Counted from the first letter of the stretch, positions 1-8,892 are shown. The stretch is 64,000 nucleotides of DNA from Paenibacillus pabuli NBRC 13638 (GCF_001514495.1 NZ_BCNM01000002.1:124001-188000); one strand, 5' to 3'. Made by a program: numbers and translations. The notes: generated by a model not told the origin, from the sequence alone.

Positions 1-49
1 TTCAATAATTCAGCTTCGCAAAGTCTGATCATGCTGTTTCAAGACAGCA

Positions 50-90
50 CAAAAAACACCTCTCCTGCAAAATCCATGCAAGAGAGGTGC
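50..90 (-). terminator. Rho-independent terminator of the fructokinase operon
   Basis: Arms CACCTCTC (57-64) and GAGAGGTG (82-89) pair, with an inner TGCA/TGCA extension. On the minus strand the hairpin is followed by a run of six T. It lies downstream of the ROK kinase stop codon. Confidence 0.8.
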
Positions 91-170
91 TTCCTCATTA
101 ACCGTGCTATGCTGTTGCTCATATATTACCACAATGGAAAAATTCGTCAACCATTATATTGTAAATGCAT

Positions 171-1049
171 TTACTTGTTCAATGCCAATTTGGCCAGGGC
201 AAGCGAACCACACAGTCCCGCATTATCGCCAAGTCCTGGAGAAACAACATACTGGTCAATATCGGATTGAAGTGCCGGATGCTGAACATAGCCAGCGAGC
301 AATTCCTGCAATTTGCTACGAACCATCGGGAACAGATGCTCCTGCTTCATCACACCGCCACCCATTACAATTTTCTGCGGAGTGAGAATCAATACATAAT
401 TCATGAGGGCATGCGCAAGATAATGAGCTTCCATCTCCCAGGCCTTGTGATCAGCTGGCAGTTCGTACGCTGGTTGCTCCCAACGTTTGTTGATAGCGGG
501 ACCTGCCGCAAGCCCTTCCAGACAGTCTCCATGATACGGACAGAATCCTTCATATGTATCCTCGGGATGTCTGCGCACAATAATATGTCCCATCTCTGGA
601 TGAGACAATCCATGAACCATTTTGCCACCTACAACAGCACCTGCACCAATGCCCGTTCCAACAGTGATATACAGACAGCTCTCCAGCCCCTGTGCAGCGC
701 CCCAAATCGCTTCCCCGAGTGCAGCTCCATTCACATCCGTATCAAACGTCATCGGTACATCAAAGTGCTCCTTGAGCTTGCCGATCATATTATACTGACC
801 CCAATGCGGCTTGGGTGTTGTTGTGATGAAACCATAGGTAGGGCTTCCTTCAATGGGATCAATCGGACCAAATGAACCTACGCCCAACGCCTCAATTCCT
901 TTACCCTCAAAAAAAGCAATCACCTGAGCCATTGTCTCTTCCGGTGTCGTCGTTGGAAAACTTACACGTTCAAGCACTTCCCCTTTTTCCGTACCGATCC
1001 CACATACAAATTTGGTGCCTCCAGCTTCAATTGCGCCTAAAATTGTCAT
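171..1049 (-). CDS. ROK-family fructokinase
   Basis: This 292-residue sugar kinase of the ROK family probably phosphorylates fructose to fructose 6-phosphate in the cytoplasm. The N-terminal phosphate-binding motif EAGGTK is at residues 8-13, the catalytic aspartate is in DTDVNG (about D105), and a glycine-rich ITVGTGIGAG loop follows. The family zinc site is complete: H155, C170, H173 and C176. It closely resembles the Bacillus YdhR/GmuE and ScrK fructokinases. A GTG three codons upstream would abut the GGGAG ribosome site, while the ATG at 1049 sits 10 bases from it, so I chose the ATG. It is the last gene of the exonuclease-glycosidase-MOSC run. Confidence 0.9.
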   Translation of the reverse strand: MTILGAIEAGGTKFVCGIGTEKGEVLERVSFPTTTPEETMAQVIAFFEGKGIEALGVGSFGPIDPIEGSPTYGFITTTPKPHWGQYNMIGKLKEHFDVPMTFDTDVNGAALGEAIWGAAQGLESCLYITVGTGIGAGAVVGGKMVHGLSHPEMGHIIVRRHPEDTYEGFCPYHGDCLEGLAAGPAINKRWEQPAYELPADHKAWEMEAHYLAHALMNYVLILTPQKIVMGGGVMKQEHLFPMVRSKLQELLAGYVQHPALQSDIDQYVVSPGLGDNAGLCGSLALAKLALNK

Positions 1050-1120
1050 GTTAGTCACACTCCCAAGTCAGTTTAAAATTAAAATGGAATTCTCATCTGT
1101 TTCTCTGTACAACCCTTGGC

Positions 1121-1816
1121 TTAACCCTGTTGCTCACTTTCAAGCTTGTTCAGACGCTTCAATAAGGTCTGCTTCCAGCTGTCAGATAGGGTTGGGATGG
1201 CCAGTAAAGTACGCATACCCATGGTGTCCTGTTTACCCTGATGCATAATTCGATTGGCATCAAGAATGGTCAGCGATGCAGGATCGGTGCTGATTCTTCT
1301 GAATGTTGCATGGGGAGTTACCTCACCTTCCTGCAGCACCCGAAAATAAAATCCGGTATGCCCGCTATCCTGAAAATAAACAGGAAGCTCCTTGTAGTCA
1401 TACCTTGCGCCAAGCTTGAAACAGGGCTGTCTTGGCTGGCTGACCTGAACGGTCGCTTCACCTAACTCGTACACATCGCCAATTCGAACTTCATCTTCCC
1501 TACAGCCTTCAACCGTCAGATTTTCCCCGCAGGCTCCCCAATCGAGCTTGCGATTCATTAGTTCTTCGAGCGCCGCATAACGACTGTAATCGTATACACA
1601 AACCGCCTTATCCGGCCCCCCATGATGCTCCAGGTCCGCCTGGGCATCCCCTGTCATTCCGGTAAATGACAGGAAGACCGGGCTGGATACGGGATGTTTC
1701 ACAATGCCGCTCATCACTTCACGCTTCTGGCCAGGCAATGCTTGGGGTTTTCCCACGTTTAGGGCTAATACAGCCGTTTTACTTTCATCTGGCTTCCGGT
1801 TATGTGTGAGTGTCAT
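1121..1816 (-). CDS. MOSC domain protein (YiiM-like)
   Basis: This 231-residue MOSC-domain protein belongs to the molybdenum-cofactor sulfurase C-terminal family. The signature GDxQAD..HHGGPDKAV is at about residues 56-71, GACGENLTVEG at about 94-104, and the conserved cysteine in QPRQPCFKL is at about residue 132. YiiM-type proteins handle N-hydroxylated substrates with molybdenum cofactor; the substrate here is unknown. The reading frame is open further upstream, into the preceding gene, but the ATG at 1816 has a GGGAGG site 9 bases ahead and starts the conserved region. It lies 25 bases after the glycosidase gene. Confidence 0.85.
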   Translation of the reverse strand: MTLTHNRKPDESKTAVLALNVGKPQALPGQKREVMSGIVKHPVSSPVFLSFTGMTGDAQADLEHHGGPDKAVCVYDYSRYAALEELMNRKLDWGACGENLTVEGCREDEVRIGDVYELGEATVQVSQPRQPCFKLGARYDYKELPVYFQDSGHTGFYFRVLQEGEVTPHATFRRISTDPASLTILDANRIMHQGKQDTMGMRTLLAIPTLSDSWKQTLLKRLNKLESEQQG

Positions 1817-1841
1817 CTGACCCAACCTCCCATAATAGCTT

Positions 1842-2945
1842 TTAACGAACAGAACCACCAAAAACAAGCGTATTACTTAACAAACGGCCCGGGGAAGTAA
1901 GCATCTTGCCTCCAGCGTACATGCCTGAAGATGCACCACCATCCAGATTCATCGCCTGTTTGGCTCCGAGCTTCTGCATGACTGCTGCCCATTCCTTGAC
2001 CGTCGCTCCCGAAACAGTAGCCAGCATAACCGAACCGTCGGCCATAATGGCAATACCACTTCTTGCACCGGAGGCATTCAGGATTTTGGTATCCTTGAAT
2101 CCTTCACTTGCTGGGCTCACGGCAACTTTGCCGTCTTTCACCAAACGCGGACCTGCTCCCACAGCAGTAACGACATCTTCCCAAGGAATCTCCTTGCCAG
2201 CTGCATTGGTGTATTTGTAGTTCATTTCTACGGTTGAACCTACAGTAAAGCGGTCCGAAGAAGATTTTTGATTCCCCGTGAAGACCAGCACCGAGCCATT
2301 CTTCGGAATGGCTACATTGGTGTTAGGCACTTTCTTCGTGACAACCCCTTTCTCCATCACAACTGCGGTTCCTCCTTTGAACCCGACCGTGGAGCCCCGC
2401 TCTGGCGTGTACAGCATCGTAATACTTGCATTTGCAGAAGGTGTTCGATTGATAAAGGTTGCGTACCAGCTTCGTGATTTGCCTTTTGGGTCTGTAACCT
2501 TCCCCGTTAAACTCACCTGAAGCGAATCCATAACGGCTGATCCGTCTTCCTTAAATCCAATCGTTGTTCCGTATCTTCCAATATGTATAACCTTGCCATT
2601 TGCTATCAACATGCCGTATGGATCTGGTGCTCCGTTATAGGCTTCAAAAAATGCTCCGTTAATGGCCGCTTGGGCGCCATAAGCCTTAACAATTGAAGGT
2701 AACGTTGCGGTCTGACCGACTTGCTTCTTCGCCAAACCTACGGTAACTGGTGTACCCTTGGGAATACTGACCGTCTGCACGGTAAAACTGCGTCCTGCTG
2801 CTTTTACGTTCTGTACTTTGGTGCTAATTGCCGCTTTGGCATCCGCTGTCTGTGGAGCACCTACCGCTCCTGAAAGGATTACAGGCAAAGCCAGGACGAG
2901 GGCCATAGCCCCTGTCCACCACTTGCCCGTCCGTTTTGTCTTCAT
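1842..2945 (-). CDS. Secreted phosphodiester glycosidase family protein (NAGPA domain)
   Basis: This protein of about 367 residues has an N-terminal signal peptide (KTKRTGK, then a hydrophobic stretch ending near ADAKA), so it is probably exported. The body fits the NAGPA/phosphodiester glycosidase family: a GAFFEAY region after the signal segment, and the C-terminal signature NLDGGASSGMY followed by SNTLVF. Members remove GlcNAc or related sugars from phosphodiester links; in bacteria a cell-wall or exopolysaccharide role is usually assumed. The ATG at 2945 starts the signal peptide. Its ribosome site lies in the end of the exonuclease gene, which suggests coupled translation. Confidence 0.85.
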   Translation of the reverse strand: MKTKRTGKWWTGAMALVLALPVILSGAVGAPQTADAKAAISTKVQNVKAAGRSFTVQTVSIPKGTPVTVGLAKKQVGQTATLPSIVKAYGAQAAINGAFFEAYNGAPDPYGMLIANGKVIHIGRYGTTIGFKEDGSAVMDSLQVSLTGKVTDPKGKSRSWYATFINRTPSANASITMLYTPERGSTVGFKGGTAVVMEKGVVTKKVPNTNVAIPKNGSVLVFTGNQKSSSDRFTVGSTVEMNYKYTNAAGKEIPWEDVVTAVGAGPRLVKDGKVAVSPASEGFKDTKILNASGARSGIAIMADGSVMLATVSGATVKEWAAVMQKLGAKQAMNLDGGASSGMYAGGKMLTSPGRLLSNTLVFGGSVR

Positions 2946-2950
2946 GCTAC

Positions 2951-3844
2951 TCACCCTATTGCCACTCCCATCCAAGAGCCCAGGCTCTTCATCTCAAGTT
3001 GTTCGAACTTGTCCATCACCATATCCGGATCAAGCCGCAATTCACATACATCCAGTGCACAGGCAACTGGAACAGCACAGTGTATCTCTGCCAGTTTGCG
3101 TGACAGATGAAGCATGTCGATATCATTCTCAATCTTGTTACGTACCGAAGGGGTAAGCTTGTCCATATTGTCCAGAATTCCTTCAATGGAGCCATACTCC
3201 TGCACAAGCTTCAGAGCCGTCTTCTCACCAATGCCCCGTACTCCGGGATAATTGTCGCTGGCATCGCCCATGAGACCCTTCATATCGATTACCTGCCGAG
3301 GTGTCAGCTGTTTCTCTGTCATTAGGGATTCAGGCGTGTACACCATGTAATTGCCATGACCTTTTTTCATAATAATAATGCTGGTACGGTCATCAATGAG
3401 TTGCAGCATGTCATGGTCACCCGTAAGTACCAATACATTCATGTCTGTCTGTTCCGTATAATATTTAGCAAGTGTACCGATGCAATCATCGGCTTCGTAT
3501 CCTTGAGCGCCAATATTCGGAATGCCCAAACTATCCATTACTTCGCGAATCAGAGCAAACTGGGGAATCAGATCATTCGGAGCTTCCGGACGGTTCCCCT
3601 TATACGCTGCATATTCTTCACCGCGAAACGTCTTGCCTCCCATATCCCAGCAGCATACGACATGACTTGGTCCAAATGTCTGGACCGCATCCCAGAAATA
3701 ACGGATAAATCCGTATACTGCATTGGTAGGCACTCCTGCCTTTGTACGTCTGATATATCCGCTCGCAGATGTCGCATAAAACGCACGGAACAACACCGCC
3801 ATACCGTCTACCAGCAACAAAGTAGGTTCATTACGTTGATTCAC
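2951..3844 (-). CDS. 5'-3' exonuclease (polymerase I 5'-nuclease-like, YpcP type)
   Basis: This 297-residue protein is a stand-alone homologue of the DNA polymerase I 5'-nuclease domain, which removes RNA primers and flaps. The acidic metal-binding residues are visible in order: LLVDG at the N-terminus, CCWD, YEADD, LTGDHD and GLMGDASDN. A helix-hairpin-helix segment (PGVRGIGEKTALKLV) follows. The start is a GTG at 3844, about 13 bases after an AGGAG; the frame is open upstream but that part is unlike the family. It heads the four-gene minus-strand operon. Confidence 0.88.
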   Translation of the reverse strand: MNQRNEPTLLLVDGMAVLFRAFYATSASGYIRRTKAGVPTNAVYGFIRYFWDAVQTFGPSHVVCCWDMGGKTFRGEEYAAYKGNRPEAPNDLIPQFALIREVMDSLGIPNIGAQGYEADDCIGTLAKYYTEQTDMNVLVLTGDHDMLQLIDDRTSIIIMKKGHGNYMVYTPESLMTEKQLTPRQVIDMKGLMGDASDNYPGVRGIGEKTALKLVQEYGSIEGILDNMDKLTPSVRNKIENDIDMLHLSRKLAEIHCAVPVACALDVCELRLDPDMVMDKFEQLEMKSLGSWMGVAIG

Positions 3845-3934
3845 TTGATTTTGTTCTCTCCTATCCTGTATATAGCAAATAAAATATCGAACTAATTCTA
3901 TCATTATAGCATAGTTCCGCCAACCATCGACCAG

Positions 3935-3968
3935 CCAAAAAAGCCCTGAATTTTGAACATTCAGAGCC
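3935..3968 (-). terminator. Terminator of the YusI/ArsC-like gene
   Basis: On the minus strand GCTCTGAAT and ATTCAGGGC pair around a short loop, followed by six T (3936-3942). Confidence 0.75.
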
Positions 3969-4030
3969 ACTTTCAACCTTGGCCCAACTAATAATCAAGA
4001 AAATGGTAAACTGTACCAACAGTTCACGAT

Positions 4031-4396
4031 CTAAGCGTTGTTCCATTCTTGCTCATACGTGTCTTCCTTAAATCCGACAGTCACTTTTTCCCCATCTGTC
4101 ACGATTGGACGCTTGATCAATCGGCCATTGGAAGCCAGTAAACGGATCTGCTCTTCTGTGGACAACCCCGGCAGTTTGTCTTTCAATTGCTGCTCCTTGT
4201 ACACTTCTCCACTCGTATTAAAGAACTTCTTCACTTCAAGTCCGCTCTTCTGAATTAAGCCGGTTAATTCTGTTTCGGTCGGGGGAGTATCAAAAATAGG
4301 AATTAACTCCAGCTCATGCCCCTGAGCTTCAAGCCATTTTACCGCTTTGCGGCAGGTGCCGCATTTGGCGTACTGATATACTTTCAGATTACTCAT
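4031..4396 (-). CDS. ArsC/Spx-family thioredoxin-fold protein (YusI-like)
   Basis: The 121-residue protein has the arsenate reductase/Spx/MgsR fold. A redox-type CGTC motif (C12, C15) opens the protein, and the family segment NGRLIKRPIV, carrying the Arg-Pro signature, is near residues 90-99. It resembles B. subtilis YusI more than Spx, since the RNA-polymerase-contact features of Spx cannot be identified. Function is unproven; members are reductases or transcription cofactors. It is monocistronic with its own terminator. Confidence 0.82.
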   Translation of the reverse strand: MSNLKVYQYAKCGTCRKAVKWLEAQGHELELIPIFDTPPTETELTGLIQKSGLEVKKFFNTSGEVYKEQQLKDKLPGLSTEEQIRLLASNGRLIKRPIVTDGEKVTVGFKEDTYEQEWNNA

Positions 4397-4789
4397 CGTT
4401 ACTAATCCTCCCTAGGTTGCTCCGGTATCGTGTTGCTCCGGTGTTGCTCCGGCTTCGATTTCTCGCTTCCCTTGGTTTGCTTCACAAATCCAAAAGTCGC
4501 TCCAAACCGATACCATCGCAATGTAACTTTAAACCTTCTTTCGAATGACCAAAATATACATTCGAGTTATATCATTTTAGGATCAAATACCATAAATCTT
4601 TGAAACCTTACCTTAAAACCTTAAAAGCTTAAAACCTTTAAAACCTTTAAAACCTATTAGCCTACGGCGTTTTGTTCGTGTGCACTTTGCATCCCTCACA
4701 GGGGGATTAACTAACTAACGTTGATATACAACAAAGGACCGTGCACTAAGTTACTGCATGCGCAAATCACAGACCATCTCACAGGCATT
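4397..4789. other. Gene-free stretch with short direct repeats
   Basis: No open frame with a ribosome site is visible. The stretch holds three copies of GTTGCTCCGG (4416-4425, 4432-4441, 4443-4452) and, near 4600-4655, a run of AAAACCTT/AAAACCTTT units. I see no clear terminator for the pseudouridine synthase gene that ends at 4790. Confidence 0.6.
4416..4452. repeat. Three direct copies of GTTGCTCCGG
   Basis: Perfect 10-base copies start at 4416, 4432 and 4443, just upstream of the YusI-like start codon. They may be simple slippage products. Confidence 0.7.
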
Positions 4790-5773
4790 TTACAACGTTT
4801 CTCTTGGAGCTGCCTCCGCATCCAAACGCGCCTCTAATGCAGCCATATCTGCTGGCAAAGGCGCGTGGAATGTCATTCGTTTCTGTAAAACCGGATGGTC
4901 AAATGCCAGTTCACAAGCATGCAATGCCTGACGATCTATCCAAGTATCCCGTTCTTTCCGAACAGCCATAGTTTGCTCATCAACCTCATGCACAGAAAGG
5001 GTTTTGTACATCCGATCCCCCATTAACGGGCAACCGATCGATGTCATGTGTACACGAATCTGATGGGTTCTCCCACTTTCCAGCTTCAGGTTAACCGCAC
5101 TGGCGCTACCTCCCGACCAGCGGGTGACCGTTGTATATAACGTTCTGGCCGCATACCCGTCCGGTGTGACGATTCGACGATGTGGCTCTTCAGGGTCCCG
5201 ATCAATTGGGCCATCTATGGTTCCATTTACCTGGGCAGGACAACCGTGCACAAAAGCAATATATTGTTTATCCACCGTCCCTGCGATCATCTGTTCAGAC
5301 ACATGCTGATGAACGTACGGATTTTTCGCAATGGCCAGGACACCAGAGGTTTCCTGATCCAAACGATGAATTGGTCTAAAGCGAAAACGCTCGCCTTTGG
5401 ACTTCCAATAATGGACAACCCCGTTAGCCAATGTCCCTGTGTAATGCCCATGTGTTGGATGGACAATAATTCCAGAATCCTTGTTCACGATAAGCAAGTG
5501 CTCGTCTTCATACAGTATTGAAAAGGGAATCGGTTCGGGCAAAATATCATCCGACTCCTCCTGCTCCATCCGAACTTCAACAACATCTCCTGCGGATACT
5601 TTGACGCTTATATATACACGTTCTCCATTAAGCATAACTCCCTGCTCTGTGAGTTTGATTCTCGACAGAAGCTTGCGCGAAACCTGCAAACGGCGTTGAA
5701 GCACGGTCTTCAGCAGCCAGCCATCTTCATGCTCGGTAATCGTGTAGGCAAGCGGTGAATAATAGTCGCTCAT
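4790..5773 (-). CDS. RluA-family pseudouridine synthase
   Basis: This 327-residue enzyme isomerises uridine to pseudouridine in RNA. An S4-like RNA-binding segment covers roughly residues 20-80, and the catalytic motif HRLDQETSGVL has its aspartate at D139. The later ESGRTHQIRVH motif is also intact. It fits the RluD/RluA branch; the target site (rRNA or tRNA) cannot be decided. Its ATG overlaps the stop codon of the adenosyltransferase gene as ATGA, so the two are translationally coupled. Confidence 0.9.
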   Translation of the reverse strand: MSDYYSPLAYTITEHEDGWLLKTVLQRRLQVSRKLLSRIKLTEQGVMLNGERVYISVKVSAGDVVEVRMEQEESDDILPEPIPFSILYEDEHLLIVNKDSGIIVHPTHGHYTGTLANGVVHYWKSKGERFRFRPIHRLDQETSGVLAIAKNPYVHQHVSEQMIAGTVDKQYIAFVHGCPAQVNGTIDGPIDRDPEEPHRRIVTPDGYAARTLYTTVTRWSGGSASAVNLKLESGRTHQIRVHMTSIGCPLMGDRMYKTLSVHEVDEQTMAVRKERDTWIDRQALHACELAFDHPVLQKRMTFHAPLPADMAALEARLDAEAAPRETL

Positions 5774-6351
5774 TCTTTATCTTGGCGGCGAAATACTTTT
5801 TTGCTCCGCACATACTCAATGTCCGCTACCTGTTGTCTCGCATTGGCAGTCCGTGCAACAACGAAGAAATAATCCGACAGACGATTCAGGTAACGACGTA
5901 CGGAAGGGTTGATATCCGTATGTTGCCCCAGGGTTACAGCGCGGCGTTCAGCACGGCGACATACCGTACGGCAGACATGCAAGGTGGACGAGAGCAGACT
6001 TCCCCCAGGCAAAATAAACCGTTCCACCTTCGGATTCTCCGCATCATACTGATCAATCCATTGCTCCAGCCGGGTAACCATGTCATCCCGTACTTTATAC
6101 TTCGTTTCGCTAATTCTCACGAAGGCGAGATCGGACCCGCAATCGAACAATTCCTGCTGAATTTCAAGCAAATGTTCACGCAGATCTTCAAATTCCCCAT
6201 TCGCTTGATCAATGAAACTGATGGCCTGTCCAACAAAACAATTCAGCTCATCAATTGTACCGTACGCTTCTACTCGATCATCATCTTTGATAACCCGTCC
6301 CCCGATGACCGATGTCTGTCCCTCGTCACCTGTGCGTGTGTATATACCCAT
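5770..6351 (-). CDS. Cob(I)alamin adenosyltransferase, PduO type
   Basis: This 193-residue enzyme transfers the adenosyl group of ATP to cob(I)alamin, giving coenzyme B12. The N-terminal ATP-binding signature (IYTRTGDEGQTSVIGG) is at residues 3-18, and the conserved RxxxRRAER stretch is near residues 128-137. The frame is open further upstream, but the ATG at 6351 has AGGAGG seven bases ahead and starts exactly at the family N-terminus. It overlaps rluA by four bases. A CobU-like gene lies 1 kb away, which suggests B12 salvage. Confidence 0.92.
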   Translation of the reverse strand: MGIYTRTGDEGQTSVIGGRVIKDDDRVEAYGTIDELNCFVGQAISFIDQANGEFEDLREHLLEIQQELFDCGSDLAFVRISETKYKVRDDMVTRLEQWIDQYDAENPKVERFILPGGSLLSSTLHVCRTVCRRAERRAVTLGQHTDINPSVRRYLNRLSDYFFVVARTANARQQVADIEYVRSKKVFRRQDKE

Positions 6352-6488
6352 TATAGCCCCTCCTATTGTTAATATCATTCGCATCGTATTTTTCAGAAAC
6401 CAGCGATAGTTTCACACGTATATATGAATTGGTGTACTCTGCCGAGTATACGACAAATCCTTGCAAACCAAAAGTAGAGGAGACGATT

Positions 6489-7100
6489 ATGCAAAACTGG
6501 ATAACCGATTTCATGGAACAATACGGCTACATAGGCATTGCACTCATTATTGCTCTGGAAAACGTATTCCCCCCCATCCCCTCCGAAATCATTTTACCTT
6601 TTGGCGGCTTCATGACCACCTATACCAGCCTGACCCTTCCCGGTGTTATTATTGCAGCTACTATTGGCTCTGTCCTTGGTGCTGTCATATTATATGGGAT
6701 CGGATTACTGATTGACGTCAATCGACTGGAGAAGATTGTTGAACGTTGGGGTCATATTCTGCGGATCAAAAAAGAAGATATTCACCGTGTCGACGCATGG
6801 TTTGACAAATATGGAATGTGGACCGTACTATTCTGTCGCATGGTACCGCTTGTCCGAAGCCTGATCTCCATTCCTGCTGGCATGTCCAACATGAAATTTG
6901 GCTTATTTCTTCTCTTCACAACCATTGGTACACTCGCCTGGAATATTATCCTCGTCTCCGTTGGTGCGGCTCTCGGGGCATCATGGGAGAGTATCCTGCA
7001 CTTTATGGACGTATACTCTCTGATCGTATATGTATTACTGGCGATTATTGTTGTGGGCTGTATAATCTGGTGGATCAGACGAAGTAAAACTCGAAAATAA
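6489..7100 (+). CDS. DedA/SNARE-associated family membrane protein
   Basis: The 203-residue protein has several membrane segments and the DedA hallmarks: an ENVFPPIPSEIILPFGG motif at residues 20-36 and, later, F-x-x-R-M-V-P-x-x-R (FCRMVPLVRS). DedA proteins act at the membrane, several as lipid (undecaprenyl phosphate or phosphatidylethanolamine) translocases; which activity applies here is unknown. The ATG at 6489 follows an AGAGGAG site. The gene is transcribed alone toward cobU and shares a terminator with it. Confidence 0.9.
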   Translation: MQNWITDFMEQYGYIGIALIIALENVFPPIPSEIILPFGGFMTTYTSLTLPGVIIAATIGSVLGAVILYGIGLLIDVNRLEKIVERWGHILRIKKEDIHRVDAWFDKYGMWTVLFCRMVPLVRSLISIPAGMSNMKFGLFLLFTTIGTLAWNIILVSVGAALGASWESILHFMDVYSLIVYVLLAIIVVGCIIWWIRRSKTRK

Positions 7101-7130
7101 GAATTGTCCAATATCATCCTTATAAGATAA

Positions 7131-7166
7131 AGCCTCCGTACCACGATTATGTGGTTACGGAGGCTT
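7131..7166. terminator. Bidirectional terminator between dedA and cobU
   Basis: GCCTCCGTA and TACGGAGGC pair, extended by CCAC/GTGG. T-rich sequence follows on the plus side and a short T run on the minus side. Confidence 0.8.
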
Positions 7167-7192
7167 CTTTAAACTTATCCATCCTTTACACA

Positions 7193-7732
7193 CTACCCAT
7201 CCTCATATCGTATCTGCTGAGCCTTAAGGTCCACAGCCAAGCCTGAAACCAGTATGTACATCTGTTCCGAATATTTCTGCAGCGCGCGATTAATCGACGC
7301 CATTCTCGCTGCAAAGATTCGTTCTTCCTCAGAAGGATACAGAGAGCCCTGCATTTCATTCGTGATCACCAATAACTTGCCTTGATAAGACAACAGGGCG
7401 TCCAGCAACTGCTGTGTCTCAAGACGCTGATGATCCAGGTCATCACTTGCCCTGAAACCTGCCGCCATCCACGCTGTCAGACTATCTACAATGACAATTC
7501 GTTGATCTGCCAGAAAGAGATTGGATTCCCGATTGATCTGGTGAAGCACCTCTGTCAGGTGCTGGCCGTTCCCAGCCTGAATGGCACGATAATGAGCGGA
7601 TGGCAATTCGGGAATCACGGGATCATGATCACCAGTGGATAAATAGATGCCCTCCCGGCTAATCCGGGCTGCGTAACTAAGCGCAAATCGGGTTTTACCA
7701 CTGCCTATGCCGCCTGTGACCGTAATTAGCAA
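7193..7732 (-). CDS. CobU-like adenosylcobinamide kinase/guanylyltransferase
   Basis: This 179-residue P-loop protein has GGIGSGKT at residues 7-14, a Walker-B-like IVIVDSLTAW, and the CobU-type C-terminal segments ITNEMQGSLYPSEEERIFAARM and VSGLAVDLK. CobU phosphorylates adenosylcobinamide and attaches GMP during B12 assembly or salvage. Similarity to CobU is clear but distant, so bifunctionality is inferred. The start is TTG at 7732 with GGAGGGG 8 bases ahead. It follows the lipoprotein gene by 37 bases and is probably cotranscribed with it. Confidence 0.78.
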   Translation of the reverse strand: MLITVTGGIGSGKTRFALSYAARISREGIYLSTGDHDPVIPELPSAHYRAIQAGNGQHLTEVLHQINRESNLFLADQRIVIVDSLTAWMAAGFRASDDLDHQRLETQQLLDALLSYQGKLLVITNEMQGSLYPSEEERIFAARMASINRALQKYSEQMYILVSGLAVDLKAQQIRYEDG

Positions 7733-7769
7733 TCCGCTCCCCTCCTTCAGTAACCCGACTATAGTGCAT

Positions 7770-8321
7770 TTATTCTGTCAGCGCCTTCAGCACTTTCTTG
7801 GATTCTTCGACATTGGCAGCTGACACCGGAATGGTAGCAAACAGATTTTGGGCAGCATAATCTACATCCTTGAACATTTGCATGTCTTCCAACGGAATGC
7901 CATAGAGATGCGATTCTTTTTTGATATCCGAACCTTCATCTCCCTTACCTTTCTCAACCAGTACCCCACCATCAAACACACCACGTTCATACTTTTTCGG
8001 ATCAAACGTGTCATCCAGCGGAATATTGGAGCCATTGCTTCCGTATTGCTTCATGTCCGACTCAGGCAAGATGAAAATGTCATGCCCTCCTGCCGCATAC
8101 TCAACCATAATTTTCTGAACATCATACATTGCGCTGGTGATGACCTCCACCTTGGGCTCCTCGCCCAACTTCTGCTGCAAATTAGCCTGCAACTGTTCCG
8201 AGATCACAGATGGATTCCCTTGATTGTCAATAATAAAAATGGTAAAACCGTCCTTACCGCCACAGCCAGCAAGTAAAAAAATCATAGAAATGATTGCGGT
8301 AAGCCCCCAAAATCTCTTCAT
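7770..8321 (-). CDS. Putative lipoprotein of unknown function
   Basis: This 183-residue protein has a lipoprotein signal peptide: MKRFWG, a hydrophobic stretch, then the lipobox LAGC with C20. The mature part (FTIFIIDNQGNPSV..., DIFILPESD) looks like a small periplasmic-binding-type or thioredoxin-like fold, but I do not recognise the family. It lies 37 bases upstream of the CobU-like gene; that neighbour is the only functional hint. It is exported and membrane-anchored by prediction. Confidence 0.75.
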   Translation of the reverse strand: MKRFWGLTAIISMIFLLAGCGGKDGFTIFIIDNQGNPSVISEQLQANLQQKLGEEPKVEVITSAMYDVQKIMVEYAAGGHDIFILPESDMKQYGSNGSNIPLDDTFDPKKYERGVFDGGVLVEKGKGDEGSDIKKESHLYGIPLEDMQMFKDVDYAAQNLFATIPVSAANVEESKKVLKALTE

Positions 8322-8410
8322 TCCAGTTCCCCCTTTAATCTCCTATGTACAATATATCACAATTGTTCCACGCAAAAAAATAAACAAGCGGAATAAGGAA
8401 ATCCCACGGA

Positions 8411-8443
8411 TAAAATAAAAAAAGACCCCTCAGGGCCTTCTTT
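8411..8443 (-). terminator. Terminator of the Spo0E-like gene
   Basis: On the minus strand AGGCCC and GGGTCT pair with one wobble around a short loop, followed by seven T. Confidence 0.65.
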
Positions 8444-8481
8444 TAATCCGATAAGCGTAACGTTTCGATATGACAGAAAGA

Positions 8482-8748
8482 CTATTTCCCTTTTATAGGA
8501 TTGGCTTTCATGTATTCATTAATCTTCAAATCCAGCAAACTGCTGATTTCAATTACAATATCGGATGTGAATGATTTCTCTTCAAGAAATATCTGTTCCA
8601 TCTTGCGGCGTAGCATATGGATCTCATCTTCCAAGGAAACGTTATGCAAAGATGCGTGATCCGGTTTCACCGACCATCGGTCGCCATGATCGCCTTCTGC
8701 CAAATAATGCCCACGATTAGTCGGTAAATCATATTCAACACAAAACAA
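8482..8748 (-). CDS. Spo0E-like sporulation regulatory protein
   Basis: The C-terminal half of this 88-residue protein matches the Spo0E aspartyl-phosphate phosphatase family: a two-helix hairpin beginning EIHMLRRKMEQIF, and the signature S-x-x-L-D as SSLLD (about residues 69-73) followed by KINEYMK. Such proteins dephosphorylate Spo0A~P and delay sporulation. The first 40 residues are an extension not typical of the family. The start is uncertain: the frame is open upstream, but AAGGAGG lies inside it, seven bases before the TTG at 8748, which I therefore prefer. Confidence 0.72.
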   Translation of the reverse strand: MFCVEYDLPTNRGHYLAEGDHGDRWSVKPDHASLHNVSLEDEIHMLRRKMEQIFLEEKSFTSDIVIEISSLLDLKINEYMKANPIKGK

Positions 8749-8810
8749 AGCCAACCCCTCCTTGGAAAAATTAGTTTCCAAATACAAGAAAAAACTTATT
8801 TCAAATTGAA

Positions 8811-8816
8811 ATTATA
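8811..8816 (-). promoter_or_regulatory. Likely -10 box of the Spo0E-like gene
   Basis: A perfect TATAAT on the minus strand lies about 60 bases upstream of the TTG start. No good -35 box is present, so activation or another sigma factor is possible. Confidence 0.4.
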
Positions 8817-8892
8817 TCACAATATTTTGTAAAAGAAAGTTATTTTTTTCTAATTTGAAGAAACTTCACACTTTTCAACCTTTCACTTCCTA

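Noticed and set aside
165..875. 236-codon plus-strand open frame
   Set aside because: It lies wholly on the opposite strand of the fructokinase gene, has no ribosome site and its translation resembles no protein.
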